A stretch of DNA of 64,000 bases from Phytobacter diazotrophicus (GTDB lineage Bacteria; Pseudomonadota; Gammaproteobacteria; Enterobacterales; Enterobacteriaceae): contig SMDE01000001.1 in NCBI GenBank assembly GCA_004346725.1, forward strand, positions 434,001 to 498,000, written 5' to 3'. A model generated the notes under the pieces. It was not told the origin of the DNA. It was given only the letters and a program-made list of their open reading frames with translations, and did no database searches. Of this stretch, positions 31,273 to 42,812 are shown piece by piece; position 1 is the stretch's first letter, and every line of letters begins with the position of its first letter. The translations under genes were made by a program, and so were the position numbers.

Positions 31273-32688
31273 GTGGATTACCTTCCTTTATTTGCTGACG
31301 TCAAAGACCGCCCCGTGTTGGTTGTCGGTGGTGGCGACGTTGCCGCTCGTAAGATTGCTTTTTTACGCCGCGCGGGGGCACGCGTGCTGGTGGTGACAAA
31401 ACATCTCGAACCCTCACTACAACAGTTGGTGGATGAGCAAGAGATCCACCTGCTGGCGGATACGTTCGATGAAGCGCAACTCGACAACGTCTTTCTGGTG
31501 ATTGCGGCAACGGATGACGGGGACGTCAATCGTCGTGTCTTTGACGCCGCAAATGCCCGCCATCGTCTTGTCAACGTGGTAGATGACCAGCCGCTGTGCT
31601 CATTTATCTTCCCGTCGATTGTTGACCGCTCGCCGCTGCTGGTGGCGATCTCTTCCGGCGGCAACGCACCGGTACTGGCGCGATTGCTGCGTGAAAAAAT
31701 TGAAGCGTTGTTGCCCGCGAACTTAGGCCGTATGGCTGAGATGGCCGGGCGCTGGCGCACGCGCATTAAAGCATTTCGTAAAACCACCGATGAACGTCGT
31801 CGTTTCTGGGAGAGCGCCTTTCGTGGCCGCTTTGCCAGCCTGATGGCGGCGGGCAAAGAGCAGGCCGCGGAACAGGTGCTGGCTGATGAACTCGCGAAAC
31901 CGGGCAGTAGCACCGGCGAAATCATTCTGGTTGGCGCGGGGCCCGGTGATGCCGGGCTGCTAACGTTGCGTGGTTTGCAGGTTATCCAGCAGGCTGACGT
32001 GGTGTTTTACGATCATCTGGTAACCGATGGCGTGCTGGAACTCGTACGCCGCGATGCGGAACTGATCAGCGTGGGTAAACGCGCTGGCTCGCACCTGGTT
32101 GCGCAGCATGACACCAATCGCATGCTGGTTGAGGCCGCGCAGGCGGGCAAAACTGTGGTGCGGTTGAAAGGCGGCGACCCGTTTATCTTTGGTCGCGGTG
32201 GCGAAGAGTTACAGGCGGCTGCGGCAGCAGGTATCCCCTTCCAGGTGGTGCCCGGCGTGACGGCGGCATCCGGCGCGACGGCTTACGCAGGCATTCCGCT
32301 GACCCACCGCGACTACGCACAAAGTGCCACCTTTGTTACCGGACATTACAAAGCCGACAGCGCACCGTTTGACTGGTCGCAACTGGCGCAAAGTCGCCAG
32401 ACGCTGGCTATCTATATGGGTACGATGAAAGCGGCAGAAATCGGCGAACAACTCATCGCTCACGGGCGAGAGGCACAGACACCGGTCGCGGTGATTTCGC
32501 GCGGCACACGGGCTGACCAGCAGGTCAGAACCGGCACATTACAACAACTTGAGGAACTGGCGAAAGATGCGCCAATGCCCGCCCTGCTGGTCGTGGGCGA
32601 GGTGGTACAACTGCATCATGAACTCGCCTGGTTTCAACACACGACAGGCCCGGAAGCGTTTGACGCCTCCGTGGTGAATCTGGCTTAA
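31273..32688 (+). CDS. cysG: Siroheme synthase (CysG-type trifunctional) heading cysDNC
   Basis: Converts uroporphyrinogen III to siroheme by methylation, NAD-dependent oxidation and ferrochelation. The 471 residues give an N-terminal CysG(B)-like Rossmann domain with [11 protein letters not shown] near residue 15 and [17 protein letters not shown] around residue 128, and a C-terminal SUMT methyltransferase with [17 protein letters not shown] near 218 and [18 protein letters not shown]. The start is GTG at 31273, matching the family MDYLPLF. It ends 9 bp before cysD, so it is the first gene of a four-gene operon. E. coli K-12 has only the nir-linked cysG; the same arrangement in Klebsiella aerogenes was named cysF. 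A second cysG elsewhere in this genome is likely. Confidence 0.92.
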   Translation: MDYLPLFADVKDRPVLVVGGGDVAARKIAFLRRAGARVLVVTKHLEPSLQQLVDEQEIHLLADTFDEAQLDNVFLVIAATDDGDVNRRVFDAANARHRLVNVVDDQPLCSFIFPSIVDRSPLLVAISSGGNAPVLARLLREKIEALLPANLGRMAEMAGRWRTRIKAFRKTTDERRRFWESAFRGRFASLMAAGKEQAAEQVLADELAKPGSSTGEIILVGAGPGDAGLLTLRGLQVIQQADVVFYDHLVTDGVLELVRRDAELISVGKRAGSHLVAQHDTNRMLVEAAQAGKTVVRLKGGDPFIFGRGGEELQAAAAAGIPFQVVPGVTAASGATAYAGIPLTHRDYAQSATFVTGHYKADSAPFDWSQLAQSRQTLAIYMGTMKAAEIGEQLIAHGREAQTPVAVISRGTRADQQVRTGTLQQLEELAKDAPMPALLVVGEVVQLHHELAWFQHTTGPEAFDASVVNLA

Positions 32689-32697
32689 GGAACGGTT

Positions 32698-33606
32698 ATG
32701 GATCAAAAACGACTCACTCACCTGCGACAACTGGAAGCCGAAAGCATCCATATCATTCGCGAGGTGGCCGCCGAATTCTCCAATCCGGTGATGATGTATT
32801 CCATCGGTAAAGACTCCAGCGTGATGCTGCATCTGGCGCGTAAAGCCTTCTATCCTGGCACGCTGCCATTCCCGCTGTTGCATGTGGACACCGGCTGGAA
32901 ATTCCGTGAGATGTATGAGTTCCGTGACCGCACAGCGAAAGCGTATGGCTGTGAGCTGCTGGTGCACAAAAACCCGGAAGGGGTGGCGATGGGCATTAAC
33001 CCATTCGTCCACGGCAGCGCCAAGCACACCGATATCATGAAAACCGAAGGGCTTAAGCAGGCGCTGAACAAATACGGTTTTGATGCGGCCTTCGGCGGCG
33101 CACGCCGTGACGAAGAGAAGTCCCGCGCCAAAGAGCGAATCTACTCTTTCCGCGATCGCTTCCACCGCTGGGACCCGAAAAATCAGCGTCCTGAACTGTG
33201 GCACAACTACAACGGCCAGATTAACAAAGGCGAGAGCATCCGCGTGTTCCCGCTCTCAAACTGGACCGAGCTGGATATCTGGCAGTATATCTACCTGGAA
33301 AATATCGAAATTGTTCCGCTGTATCTGGCCGCAGAGCGCCCGGTGCTGGAGCGCGACGGCATGCTGATGATGATCGACGACGATCGTATCGACCTGCAAC
33401 CTGGCGAAGTGATCGAACAGCGGATGGTGCGTTTCCGTACGCTTGGCTGCTGGCCGCTGACCGGCGCTGTGGAGTCCGAAGCGCAGACGCTGCCGGAAAT
33501 TATCGAAGAGATGCTGGTTTCCACCACCAGTGAACGTCAGGGCCGCGTGATTGACCGCGACCAGGCAGGCTCCATGGAGCTGAAAAAACGTCAGGGATAC
33601 TTCTAA
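32698..33606 (+). CDS. cysD: Sulfate adenylyltransferase subunit 2
   Basis: The ATP pyrophosphatase-type subunit that forms APS from ATP and sulfate, driven by CysN GTP hydrolysis. 302 residues, as in E. coli. The PP-loop is [17 protein letters not shown] near residues 40-56, and [15 protein letters not shown] near residue 131 is the conserved basic block. The gene follows the siroheme synthase gene by 9 bp and precedes cysN by 9 bp, each with a purine-rich ribosome site (AAGGAACGG, AAGGAGCCGCC). Confidence 0.98.
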   Translation: MDQKRLTHLRQLEAESIHIIREVAAEFSNPVMMYSIGKDSSVMLHLARKAFYPGTLPFPLLHVDTGWKFREMYEFRDRTAKAYGCELLVHKNPEGVAMGINPFVHGSAKHTDIMKTEGLKQALNKYGFDAAFGGARRDEEKSRAKERIYSFRDRFHRWDPKNQRPELWHNYNGQINKGESIRVFPLSNWTELDIWQYIYLENIEIVPLYLAAERPVLERDGMLMMIDDDRIDLQPGEVIEQRMVRFRTLGCWPLTGAVESEAQTLPEIIEEMLVSTTSERQGRVIDRDQAGSMELKKRQGYF

Positions 33607-33615
33607 GGAGCCGCC

Positions 33616-35043
33616 ATGAATACCACTATTGCCCAACAAATTGCCAACGAAGGCGGCGTCGAAGCGTACCTGCACGCACAGCAGCACAAAAGCCTACTGC
33701 GTTTTCTGACCTGCGGCAGCGTCGATGACGGGAAAAGCACCCTGATTGGCCGCCTGCTGCATGACACGCGCCAGATTTATGAAGATCAGCTCTCTACGCT
33801 GCACAATGACAGCAAACGTCACGGCACCCAGGGGGAAAAACTCGACCTGGCCCTGCTGGTCGACGGCCTGCAGGCGGAACGTGAGCAGGGTATCACCATC
33901 GACGTGGCGTACCGTTACTTCTCAACCGAGAAGCGCAAATTTATCATTGCCGACACCCCGGGGCACGAACAGTACACCCGTAATATGGCTACCGGTGCGT
34001 CAACCTGTGATCTCGCGATCCTGCTGATTGACGCCCGTAAAGGCGTGCTGGATCAGACCCGTCGCCACAGCTTTATCTCCACCCTGCTGGGCATTAAACA
34101 CCTGGTGGTGGCGGTCAATAAAATGGATCTGGTCGGCTTTAGCGAAGAGACCTTTGAGAACATTCGTCAGGAGTACCTGACCTTTGCTGAACAGCTACCG
34201 GGCAATCTGGACATTCGCTTTGTACCGCTATCGGCGCTGGAAGGGGATAACGTCGCCAGCCAGAGCGCCAACATTCCGTGGTACAGCGGCCCGACGCTGC
34301 TGGAAGTCCTCGAAACCGTCGAAATTCAGCGCGTTGTGGACACCCAGCCGATGCGTTTCCCGGTGCAGTACGTTAACCGCCCGAACCTCGATTTCCGTGG
34401 CTTCTCCGGTACGCTGGCCTCGGGCAGCGTGAAGGTTGGCCAGCGCATCAAAGCACTGCCGTCTGGGGTGGAATCCACCGTTGCGCGCATCGTGACCTTT
34501 GATGGCGACCTACAGGAAGCCCATGCGGGTGAAGCGATTACCCTGGTACTTAAGGACGAGATCGACATCAGCCGTGGCGATCTGATCCTGGATGCCCAGG
34601 AGAGCGTGCCTGCGGTGCAGAGCGCGTCCCTCGACGTAGTATGGATGGCTGAGCAGCCGCTGGCGCCAGGACAGAGCTTTGACATCAAAGTGGCCGGTAA
34701 AAAGACCCGCGCCCGCGTCGATGCCATTCAATATCAGGTAGATATTAACAATCTCACCCAGCGTCAGGTGGATACGCTGCCGTTAAACGGTATCGGTCTG
34801 GTCGATTTGACCTTTGATGAGCCGCTGACCCTGGATGCGTATCAACAAAACCCGGTGACCGGTGGTGTTATCTTTATCGACCGCCTGAGCAACGTGACCG
34901 TAGGCGCCGGCATGGTGCGTGAAGTGCATCAGCAGGAGACGACTGTACCGTCGCAGTTCAGCGCCTTTGAGCTGGAGCTGAATCAGCTTATCCGTAAACA
35001 TTTCCCACACTGGGGCGCGCGTGATTTGCTGGGAGGTAAGTAA
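33616..35043 (+). CDS. cysN: Sulfate adenylyltransferase subunit 1 (GTPase)
   Basis: An EF-Tu-like GTPase that couples GTP hydrolysis to APS formation by CysD. 475 residues, as in E. coli. G-motifs are all visible: [13 protein letters not shown] (G1, near residues 34-46), GITID (G2), [12 protein letters not shown] (G3), and NKMDLV (G4, near residue 172). Domains II and III follow. Its TAA stop overlaps the cysC ATG (TAATG), so translation is coupled. Unlike rhizobial NodQ, cysC is a separate gene. Confidence 0.98.
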   Translation: MNTTIAQQIANEGGVEAYLHAQQHKSLLRFLTCGSVDDGKSTLIGRLLHDTRQIYEDQLSTLHNDSKRHGTQGEKLDLALLVDGLQAEREQGITIDVAYRYFSTEKRKFIIADTPGHEQYTRNMATGASTCDLAILLIDARKGVLDQTRRHSFISTLLGIKHLVVAVNKMDLVGFSEETFENIRQEYLTFAEQLPGNLDIRFVPLSALEGDNVASQSANIPWYSGPTLLEVLETVEIQRVVDTQPMRFPVQYVNRPNLDFRGFSGTLASGSVKVGQRIKALPSGVESTVARIVTFDGDLQEAHAGEAITLVLKDEIDISRGDLILDAQESVPAVQSASLDVVWMAEQPLAPGQSFDIKVAGKKTRARVDAIQYQVDINNLTQRQVDTLPLNGIGLVDLTFDEPLTLDAYQQNPVTGGVIFIDRLSNVTVGAGMVREVHQQETTVPSQFSAFELELNQLIRKHFPHWGARDLLGGK

Positions 35044-35648
35044 TGGCCGCTCATGATGAGAACGTCGTCTGGCATCCTCATCCGGTGACTGTTGCGCAGC
35101 GTGAGCAACTCCACGGCCACCGTGGGGTTGTGCTGTGGTTTACCGGGCTGTCTGGTTCCGGTAAATCGACGGTAGCGGGGGCGCTGGAAGAGGCATTACA
35201 TCAGCAGGGTGTCAGTACTTACCTGCTCGATGGCGACAATGTGCGTCACGGCTTGTGTAGCGATCTGGGCTTTAGCGATGAAGACCGCAAAGAGAACATT
35301 CGCCGGGTCGGGGAAGTCGCCAGCCTGATGGCTGATGCCGGGCTGGTGGTGCTGACCGCGTTTATCTCCCCGCACCGTGCTGAGCGGCAGATGGTGCGTG
35401 AGCGCGTGGGGGAGGGGCGTTTTATTGAAGTTTTCGTGGATACGCCGCTGGCGATTTGCGAAGCACGCGACCCGAAGGGACTTTATAAAAAAGCGCGCGC
35501 GGGGGAGTTACGCAACTTTACCGGCATCGACGCCGTTTACGAAGCGCCTGAAGCACCCGAAGTTAACCTGCAAGGTGAACAATTGGTAACAAATTTGGTG
35601 AGCCAATTATTAGACCTCATGAGACGGGACGATATGATCAGATCCTGA
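35043..35648 (+). CDS. cysC: Adenylylsulfate (APS) kinase
   Basis: Phosphorylates APS to PAPS, the substrate of CysH. 201 residues, as in E. coli. The P-loop GLSGSGKST is at residues 35-43, followed by [24 protein letters not shown] and the ISPHRAER block holding the reactive serine. It is the last gene of the operon, with a hairpin after it. Together with cysH it commits sulfate reduction here to the PAPS route. Confidence 0.98.
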   Translation: MAAHDENVVWHPHPVTVAQREQLHGHRGVVLWFTGLSGSGKSTVAGALEEALHQQGVSTYLLDGDNVRHGLCSDLGFSDEDRKENIRRVGEVASLMADAGLVVLTAFISPHRAERQMVRERVGEGRFIEVFVDTPLAICEARDPKGLYKKARAGELRNFTGIDAVYEAPEAPEVNLQGEQLVTNLVSQLLDLMRRDDMIRS

Positions 35649-35659
35649 GACAGTGCCGG

Positions 35660-35690
35660 GGATACGCAGAACGTGGGGCGTATCCTGTTT
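35660..35690 (+). terminator. Possible cysDNC terminator
   Basis: Eight-base stem GGATACGC/GCGTATCC with a ten-base loop, followed by TGTTT; a weak intrinsic terminator at best. Confidence 0.5.
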
Positions 35691-35719
35691 CGTCGGCCAG
35701 TCAGTTAATGGGATCAGAT

Positions 35720-36043
35720 ATGCGTAATAGTCAGAACATCACCATCTCAAGGTCGGATACCATCACGACCAGCGAAGAGACCACCTGGTCCCTGCCTGGG
35801 GCCGCAGTGGGCTTTGTCGCGTGGCTGTTGGCGCTGGCTATCCCTTTTCTGATTTACGGTCCTAACACGCTGTTCTTCCTCCTCTACACCTGGCCTTTCT
35901 TCCTTGCGCTGATGCCCGTTTCGGTTGTGGTGGGTATCGCCCTGCATTCCATCGTCAATGGCAAGCTGCTCTACAGCGTTGTCCTCACTGCTCTCACGGT
36001 TGTGGCCATGTTTGGCGCGTTGTTTATGTGGCTGATGGGCTAA
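35720..36043 (+). CDS. ygbE: YgbE family inner-membrane protein (DUF3561)
   Basis: A 107-residue membrane protein of unknown role. Three hydrophobic segments are visible: about residues 31-50 (GFVAWLLALAIPFLI), 54-80 (LFFLLYTWPFFLALMPVSVV) and 88-106. The motif ETTWSLPGAAVGF precedes the first. The ATG at 35720 gives the family N-terminus MRNSQNIT; an in-frame ATG 12 bases upstream is less likely. It lies between cysC and ftsB, as in E. coli. Confidence 0.92.
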   Translation: MRNSQNITISRSDTITTSEETTWSLPGAAVGFVAWLLALAIPFLIYGPNTLFFLLYTWPFFLALMPVSVVVGIALHSIVNGKLLYSVVLTALTVVAMFGALFMWLMG

Positions 36044-36217
36044 AGCCATCCATACTTCAAACCGTAACTCACATTAAGACGATGTGTCTTGGGGACAACC
36101 CTACGGAAAGGTGCGTAAATATGTTACATTCTGTCGCGGTGACTCGTTATCACCCGGCCCCGGTGTGGAGTCTGAGAAAAAGTTATGGGATGATGATGCC
36201 GTTTTTCAGGGGGCAGG

Positions 36218-36538
36218 ATGGGTAAACTAACGCTGCTATTGCTGGCTTTGCTGGTCTGGCTACAGTATTCACTGTGGTTTGGCAAAAATGGTCTTCACGA
36301 CTATAGCCGTGTCAGCGAAGATGTGGGCGCACAGCAGGCGACAAACGCCAAATTAAAAGCGCGAAACGATCAACTCTTTGCTGAAATTGACGATCTCAAT
36401 GGCGGCCAGGAAGCGATTGAGGAACGCGCTCGCAACGAATTAACGATGACCAAACCGGGCGAAACCTTTTATCGTCTGGTGCCGGACGCGTCCAAACGCA
36501 ACCAGGGGTCAGTACAGAACACACAAAATAATCGATAA
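36218..36538 (+). CDS. ftsB: Cell division protein FtsB
   Basis: A bitopic divisome protein that forms the FtsQLB complex. The product has 106 residues (E. coli 103): a short cytoplasmic start, one membrane helix ([18 protein letters not shown], residues 4-21), then a periplasmic coiled coil (about 30-70) and a C-terminal region with [19 protein letters not shown]. The last ten residues ([11 protein letters not shown]) are polar and variable. A 174-bp gap without a gene separates it from ygbE, and ispD starts 19 bp downstream. Confidence 0.96.
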   Translation: MGKLTLLLLALLVWLQYSLWFGKNGLHDYSRVSEDVGAQQATNAKLKARNDQLFAEIDDLNGGQEAIEERARNELTMTKPGETFYRLVPDASKRNQGSVQNTQNNR

Positions 36539-36557
36539 ACAATCCCGGGTTTACGAC

Positions 36558-37250
36558 ATGTCTGTAATTATTCCGGACGTTTGTGCGGTGGTGCCGGCTG
36601 CCGGATTTGGCCGCCGCATGCAAACGGAATGTCCCAAGCAATATCTTTCCATTGGCGATAAAACGATCCTCGAACACGCGGTGGCGGCCTTGCTGGTCAA
36701 CCCAAACGTGGGGCGTGTCATTATCGCCGTCAGCCCCGGTGATGAGCGTTTTGCCCGCTTGCCGCTGGCGCAACATCCCGCCATTACCGTTGTGGCTGGT
36801 GGCGCTGAACGTGCGGACTCCGTACTGGCGGGGCTGAAAGCCGCGCAAGGGGCACAGTGGGTACTGGTGCATGACGCCGCCCGTCCTTGCCTGCATCAGG
36901 ATGATTTAAATCGCCTGCTACAACTGCGTGAAACCAGCCGGGTCGGCGGTATTCTTGCCGCGCCGGTTCGCGACACCATGAAGCGTGCTGAACCTGGTAA
37001 AACGGCTATTGCCCACACCGTTGAGCGTAACGATTTATGGCATGCGCTCACGCCGCAATTTTTCCCTCTGGAACTCCTGCACGACTGCCTGACGCGTGCG
37101 CTCAACGAAGGCGCGACCATCACCGATGAGGCCTCGGCACTCGAATATTGTGGATTCCACCCGGAACTGGTCGCCGGACGCGCGGATAATATTAAGGTGA
37201 CGCGTCCTGAGGATCTGAAACTTGCAGAATTTTATCTCACCCATTCTTAA
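36558..37250 (+). CDS. ispD: 2-C-methyl-D-erythritol 4-phosphate cytidylyltransferase
   Basis: Transfers CMP to MEP in the non-mevalonate isoprenoid pathway. The 230-residue product has the CTP-binding loop [18 protein letters not shown] near residues 13-30, VHDAARPC near residue 105, and VRDTMKR. It ends LAEFYLTHS, about six residues shorter than E. coli IspD, whose C-terminal tail is dispensable-looking and variable. ispF follows after 17 bp with a good ribosome site (AGGAGAAGGC). Confidence 0.97.
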   Translation: MSVIIPDVCAVVPAAGFGRRMQTECPKQYLSIGDKTILEHAVAALLVNPNVGRVIIAVSPGDERFARLPLAQHPAITVVAGGAERADSVLAGLKAAQGAQWVLVHDAARPCLHQDDLNRLLQLRETSRVGGILAAPVRDTMKRAEPGKTAIAHTVERNDLWHALTPQFFPLELLHDCLTRALNEGATITDEASALEYCGFHPELVAGRADNIKVTRPEDLKLAEFYLTHS

Positions 37251-37267
37251 CACCAGGAGAAGGCATA

Positions 37268-37747
37268 ATGCGCATTGGACACGGTTTTGACGTACACGCA
37301 TTTGGCGGCGATGGCCCCATTATTATCGGTGGCGTTCGCATTCCCTGGGAGAAAGGCCTGCTGGCGCACTCCGATGGCGACGTCGCGTTGCATGCCCTGA
37401 CCGATGCCCTGTTAGGCGCGGCGGCGTTGGGGGATATTGGTAAGCTGTTCCCGGATACCGATCCGTCGTTCAAAGGGGCAGACAGCCGTGCGCTGCTGCG
37501 CGAGGCATGGCGTCGCATCCAGGCCAAAGGCTACGTGATTGGCAATGTGGACGTCACTATCATCGCGCAGGCACCGAAAATGTTGCCGCATATCCCGCAG
37601 ATGCGCGTGTTTATCGCCGAAGATTTGGGCTGCCACATGGACGACGTGAACGTGAAGGCAACCACGACCGAGAAACTCGGTTTTACCGGACGTGGCGAAG
37701 GTATTGCCTGTGAGGCGGTGGCGCTCCTGCTTAAGGCGGCGAAATGA
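37268..37747 (+). CDS. ispF: 2-C-methyl-D-erythritol 2,4-cyclodiphosphate synthase
   Basis: Cyclises CDP-ME 2-phosphate to MEcPP, two steps after IspD. 159 residues, as in E. coli. Metal ligands are visible in [10 protein letters not shown] (Asp8 and His10) and His42 ([14 protein letters not shown]), and [15 protein letters not shown] near residue 132 is the conserved nucleotide block. It overlaps truD by four bases (ATGA). Confidence 0.98.
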   Translation: MRIGHGFDVHAFGGDGPIIIGGVRIPWEKGLLAHSDGDVALHALTDALLGAAALGDIGKLFPDTDPSFKGADSRALLREAWRRIQAKGYVIGNVDVTIIAQAPKMLPHIPQMRVFIAEDLGCHMDDVNVKATTTEKLGFTGRGEGIACEAVALLLKAAK

Positions 37748-38793
37748 CCGGCTTCGACCAGCTAACCTATTTGCACGGTAAACCTGCGGCAAGCGGTTTA
37801 CTGAAAGCCAATCCGGAAGATTTCGTGGTTATCGAGGACTTAGGCTTCGAACCCGACGGTGAAGGTGAACATATTCTGGTGCGAATTCTGAAAAACGGCT
37901 GCAATACGCGCTTTGTTGCCGACGCGCTGGCGAAGTTCCTTAAAATACACGCCCGTGAAGTCAGCTTTGCCGGGCAGAAAGATAAACACGCGGTGACCGA
38001 GCAATGGCTGTGCGCGCGCGTGCCGGGTAAAGAGATGCCGGACCTGAGCGCGTTTCAGCCGGAAGGCTGTAAAGTGCTGGAATATGCCCGCCATAAGCGC
38101 AAACTGCGTTTAGGCGCGCTTAAAGGCAACAGTTTCACCCTTGTGCTGCGCGAAATCAGCAACCGGGACGACGTGGAATCCCGCCTGCAGGCAATCCGCG
38201 AGGGCGGCGTACCGAACTATTTTGGTGCGCAACGTTTTGGCATCGGCGGCAGCAATCTACAGGGGGCGCTACGTTGGGCACAAAGCGATGCCCCGGTGCG
38301 CGATCGTAATAAGCGCAGTTTTTGGTTGTCGGCGGCACGCAGTGCATTGTTTAATCAGATTGTTAGCGAGCGCCTGAAAAAAACAGACTTTAATCAAGTT
38401 GTTGACGGCGATGCGCTACAATTATCGGGGCGTGGAAGTTGGTTTGTGGCGACCGCAGAAGAGCGTGCTGAGCTGCAGACGCGCGTTGATGATAAAGCGC
38501 TGATGATTACCGCCTCAATGCCGGGAAGCGGCGAATGGGGAACGCAGGGCCAAGCGCTGTCATTTGAGCAGGCCGCCGTTGCCGATGCGCCGGAACTGCA
38601 GGCGTTGCTGGTGCGTGAAAAGGTTGAGGCGTCGCGCCGCGCAATGTTGCTCTTTCCGCAACAATTAAGCTGGAACTGGTGGGATGACGTGACCGTCGAG
38701 TTACGCTTCTGGCTGCCGGCAGGTAGCTTCGCCACCAGTGTGGTAAGGGAAATTATCAATACTTTGGGTGATTATGCGAATATTGCTGAGTAA
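37744..38793 (+). CDS. truD: tRNA pseudouridine(13) synthase TruD
   Basis: Forms pseudouridine 13 in tRNA-Glu. 349 residues, as in E. coli. The catalytic aspartate lies in [14 protein letters not shown] near residue 80, and the characteristic inserted TRUD domain occupies roughly residues 150-300, with [10 protein letters not shown] before it. Overlap with ispF at the start (4 bases) and with surE at the end (20 bases) shows a compact operon. Confidence 0.97.
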   Translation: MTGFDQLTYLHGKPAASGLLKANPEDFVVIEDLGFEPDGEGEHILVRILKNGCNTRFVADALAKFLKIHAREVSFAGQKDKHAVTEQWLCARVPGKEMPDLSAFQPEGCKVLEYARHKRKLRLGALKGNSFTLVLREISNRDDVESRLQAIREGGVPNYFGAQRFGIGGSNLQGALRWAQSDAPVRDRNKRSFWLSAARSALFNQIVSERLKKTDFNQVVDGDALQLSGRGSWFVATAEERAELQTRVDDKALMITASMPGSGEWGTQGQALSFEQAAVADAPELQALLVREKVEASRRAMLLFPQQLSWNWWDDVTVELRFWLPAGSFATSVVREIINTLGDYANIAE

Positions 38794-39535
38794 CGATGAC
38801 GGGATTCATGCGCCAGGTATTCAGACGCTGGCAAAGGCCCTGCGGGAGTTTGCCGACGTACAGGTCGTGGCTCCCGATCGTAACCGTAGCGGCGCATCCA
38901 ACTCGTTAACGCTGGAATCCTCCCTCCGAACTTTCACCTTCGAAAACGGCGACATTGCGGTGCAGATGGGCACCCCGACCGACTGTGTCTATCTGGGCGT
39001 CAACGCGCTGATGCGCCCGCGCCCGGACGTTGTCGTCTCTGGCATTAACGCCGGGCCGAACCTCGGGGATGATGTTATCTATTCTGGTACTGTCGCGGCA
39101 GCGATGGAAGGACGCCATCTGGGCTTTCCGGCCCTGGCGGTGTCATTAAACGGCCAGACGCATTACGAGACAGCCGCGGCTGTCACCTGCTCCATTCTGC
39201 GTGCGCTGTCGCGCGAGCCGTTACGTACCGGGCGTATTCTGAATATTAATGTCCCGGACTTGCCGCTCAGTGAAATCAAGGGTATTCGTGTTACCCGCTG
39301 CGGTAGTCGTCATCCTGCGGATAAGGTCATTCCGCAGCAGGATCCTCGAGGCAACACGCTTTACTGGATTGGCCCTCCGGGCGAGAAATACGACGCCGGG
39401 CCGGATACCGATTTTGCCGCCATCGATGAGGGTTTTGTTTCTGTCACCCCGCTACACGTGGATTTAACTGCGCATAGCGCGCATGATGTGGTTTCGGGCT
39501 GGCTGGATCGCGCCGGAGTGACTGAACGATGGTGA
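38774..39535 (+). CDS. surE: 5'/3'-nucleotidase SurE
   Basis: A metal-dependent phosphatase acting on nucleoside monophosphates and short polyphosphate. 253 residues, as in E. coli. Metal ligands Asp8 and Asp9 ([12 protein letters not shown]), Ser39 (NRSGASNS) and Asn near 92 ([13 protein letters not shown]) are visible. The ATG at 38774 lies inside the end of truD. The gene overlaps pcm by seven bases. surE and pcm are traditionally linked to stationary-phase survival, fitting their place upstream of rpoS. Confidence 0.97.
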   Translation: MRILLSNDDGIHAPGIQTLAKALREFADVQVVAPDRNRSGASNSLTLESSLRTFTFENGDIAVQMGTPTDCVYLGVNALMRPRPDVVVSGINAGPNLGDDVIYSGTVAAAMEGRHLGFPALAVSLNGQTHYETAAAVTCSILRALSREPLRTGRILNINVPDLPLSEIKGIRVTRCGSRHPADKVIPQQDPRGNTLYWIGPPGEKYDAGPDTDFAAIDEGFVSVTPLHVDLTAHSAHDVVSGWLDRAGVTERW

Positions 39536-40155
39536 ACAGACGCGTACAAACACTGCTTGATCAATTACGCGCGCAGGGCATTACCGATGAGCATGTGCTG
39601 GAAGCCATCTCTCTGGTACCGCGCGAGAAATTTATCGATGAGGCGTTTGAACATAAGGCCTGGGATAACGTGGCGCTGCCTATCGGCCAGGGCCAGACTA
39701 TCTCTCAGCCTTATATGGTGGCGCGGATGACGGCTTTACTCGAGCTGACGCCGCAATCCAGGGTGCTGGAAATTGGCACGGGGTCTGGTTATCAGACTGC
39801 GATACTGGCGCATCTGGTGCATCACGTTTGTACGGTTGAACGCATTAAAAGTCTGCAATGGCACGCACGACGTCGCCTTAAACAACTTGATTTACATAAT
39901 GTTTCAACTCGACATGGCGATGGCTGGCAGGGTTGGCAGGCACGGGGTCCATTTGATGCCATTATTGTCACCGCCGCACCGCCAGAAATTCCGGCGGCGT
40001 TGATGTCGCAACTGGATGAAGGCGGGATTCTCGTTTTACCTGTGGGCGACGAGCAGCAACTTCTTAAACGTGTTCGTCGGCGGGGAGGCGAATTTGTAAT
40101 CGATACCGTGGAAGCCGTGCGCTTTGTGCCGCTGGTTAAAGGCGAACTGGCCTGA
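39529..40155 (+). CDS. pcm: Protein-L-isoaspartate O-methyltransferase
   Basis: Repairs isoaspartyl residues in damaged proteins with S-adenosylmethionine. 208 residues, as in E. coli. The SAM-binding motif is [15 protein letters not shown] near residues 80-94, preceded by the [17 protein letters not shown] substrate block, and [13 protein letters not shown] lies near residue 143. It starts inside surE and is followed by a 115-bp gap to nlpD. Confidence 0.97.
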   Translation: MVNRRVQTLLDQLRAQGITDEHVLEAISLVPREKFIDEAFEHKAWDNVALPIGQGQTISQPYMVARMTALLELTPQSRVLEIGTGSGYQTAILAHLVHHVCTVERIKSLQWHARRRLKQLDLHNVSTRHGDGWQGWQARGPFDAIIVTAAPPEIPAALMSQLDEGGILVLPVGDEQQLLKRVRRRGGEFVIDTVEAVRFVPLVKGELA

Positions 40156-40270
40156 TAAACAGATTTTTCCTGATGTTTTCATGCCGCATCAGCGTATGGT
40201 GGGCAAATTTGCCGAAACCGTTCACGGTTAATTTTAAGTCATTGGTAGCTAACACATTCCTGGGGGATAA

Positions 40271-41389
40271 ATGAGCACGGGAAGCCCTAAATTCACCGTA
40301 AGCCGTGTTGCGGCACTATCACTGGTTTCTATCTGGCTGGCAGGCTGTACTAGCTCCAGCAACGCACCCGCTCCGGTCAGTTCGGTAGGTGGCAATACCA
40401 GCTCCAGCAGCAATTCCGGAATGTTAATCACTCCGCCACCAAAAATCGGTACCGCGTCACAGCCGCAAATTCAGCCCGTACAGCCCGTTCAGCGCCCGGT
40501 ACAGACCGCGCCTGTTCAGTCTGTTCCGGAACAGCCTGTTCAGACTGTTAATGGCAAAATCATCTATAACCGTCAGTATGGGAACATTCCGAAAGGGAGC
40601 TATACCGGCGGCAGTACCTATACCGTAAAACGCGGTGATACTTTATTTTATATTGCGTGGATAACCGGGAACGATTTCCGCGATCTTGCCCAGCGCAACC
40701 ATGTTGCTGCACCCTATGGCTTGACAGTGGGTCAAACCTTGCAAGTGGGTAATGCATCAGGTACGCCAATAACGGGCGGAAACGCGATAACTCAGGCAGA
40801 TGCGAGCGCACAAGGAATTGTCTCAAAACCTGCACAAAATTCCACCGTAGCTGTTGCTTCAAAACCAACAATTACGTATTCTGAGGATTCAGGTGAACAA
40901 AGTGCTAACAAAATGTTGCCGAACAACAAGCCTGCGACCCCTGTCACAGCGCCTGTTACGGCTCCAACTGTCAGCACGACCGAACCGACCATCAGCAGCA
41001 CGTCAACCAGTACGCCGATTGCTTCCTGGCGCTGGCCGACAGATGGCAAAGTTATCGACAACTTCTCTGCTACCGAAGGTGGCAACAAAGGTGTTGATAT
41101 CGCAGGTAGCAAAGGACAGGCAATCGTCGCGACCGCAGATGGGCGCGTCGTCTATGCCGGTAACGCGCTTCGCGGTTACGGTAATCTTATTATCATCAAA
41201 CATAACGATGATTACCTGAGTGCCTACGCCCATAACGATACGATGCTGGTCCGGGAACAACAAGAAGTTAAGGCGGGGCAAAAAATCGCTACCATGGGTA
41301 GCTCCGGAACCAGTTCTACACGCTTGCATTTTGAAATTCGTTACAAGGGGAAATCCGTAAACCCGCTGCGCTATTTGCCGCAGCGATAA
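40271..41389 (+). CDS. nlpD: NlpD, lipoprotein activator of amidase AmiC
   Basis: An outer-membrane lipoprotein that activates AmiC for septal peptidoglycan splitting. The 372-residue product has a lipoprotein signal with lipobox LAGC (Cys26), a long Pro/Gln-rich linker with PVQP repeats (about residues 60-95), a LysM domain ([17 protein letters not shown], about 119-165), a Thr/Ser-rich linker, and a C-terminal LytM/M23 domain (about 270-370) ending [18 protein letters not shown]. The M23 fold lacks the full zinc ligand set, as in E. coli NlpD, consistent with an activator rather than an enzyme. The main rpoS promoter lies within this gene in relatives. Confidence 0.97.
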   Translation: MSTGSPKFTVSRVAALSLVSIWLAGCTSSSNAPAPVSSVGGNTSSSSNSGMLITPPPKIGTASQPQIQPVQPVQRPVQTAPVQSVPEQPVQTVNGKIIYNRQYGNIPKGSYTGGSTYTVKRGDTLFYIAWITGNDFRDLAQRNHVAAPYGLTVGQTLQVGNASGTPITGGNAITQADASAQGIVSKPAQNSTVAVASKPTITYSEDSGEQSANKMLPNNKPATPVTAPVTAPTVSTTEPTISSTSTSTPIASWRWPTDGKVIDNFSATEGGNKGVDIAGSKGQAIVATADGRVVYAGNALRGYGNLIIIKHNDDYLSAYAHNDTMLVREQQEVKAGQKIATMGSSGTSSTRLHFEIRYKGKSVNPLRYLPQR

Positions 41390-41514
41390 ATCGGCAAAGT
41401 GGTTGAACCGTTCCTCATTGTTGTCGTTGCAGCGCGCGCAGATGCCGCTGCAATGGTCAGTAATGAAGTGCTTTTCAGGTGCTTTGTCCAGGGATCACGG
41501 GTAGGAGCCACCTT

Positions 41515-42507
<993 letters not shown>

Positions 42508-42519
42508 GCATTGAACATC

Positions 42520-42548
42520 AAAAGGCCGGTCAAATGACCGGCCTTTTT
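42520..42548. terminator. rpoS terminator, bidirectional
   Basis: AAGGCCGGTCA pairs with TGACCGGCCTT around AA, followed by TTTC; it also closes the convergent decarboxylase operon. Confidence 0.88.
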
Positions 42549-42565
42549 CTTGCGCGCTTTCCGGC

Positions 42566-42802
42566 TTAACGCTTATCTGCCGCCAGCAGCGGTGGGATCG
42601 TTGGCACCTGCGGCGCGTCATCAATATCTTTTTGCGTCATACGAAACGCCTCCGGATAGTGTTCGCGGCTGGTGCGGCGTAGTGGCTCGGTATCGCGCCA
42701 GGTATACAGACAATGCTGGCACTGATAAACGGTCCAGATACCTTTCACCGGTGAGGTTGCCATCACCTCAATGTGTTCATCGGCACAACGTGGACAAATC
42801 AT
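42566..42802 (-). CDS. shdD: Non-oxidative hydroxyarylic acid decarboxylase subunit D
   Basis: A 78-residue small subunit of the BCD-type hydroxyarylic acid decarboxylase. It is a zinc-ribbon-like protein with CPRC at residues 3-6 and CQHC near 28-31, then a conserved WRDTEPLRRTSREHYPEAFR stretch. It has no catalytic residues of its own and is found only beside subunits B and C. Here it is the last gene of the B-C-D order, 10 bp after subunit C. Other names used are ecdD, vdcD and bsdD. Confidence 0.9.
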   Translation of the reverse strand: MICPRCADEHIEVMATSPVKGIWTVYQCQHCLYTWRDTEPLRRTSREHYPEAFRMTQKDIDDAPQVPTIPPLLAADKR

Positions 42803-42812
42803 TCTCTTCTCC

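Noticed and set aside
41390-41514. A small RNA gene in the nlpD-rpoS gap
   Set aside because: The segment is explained as the end of the long rpoS leader and lacks a promoter and terminator of its own.
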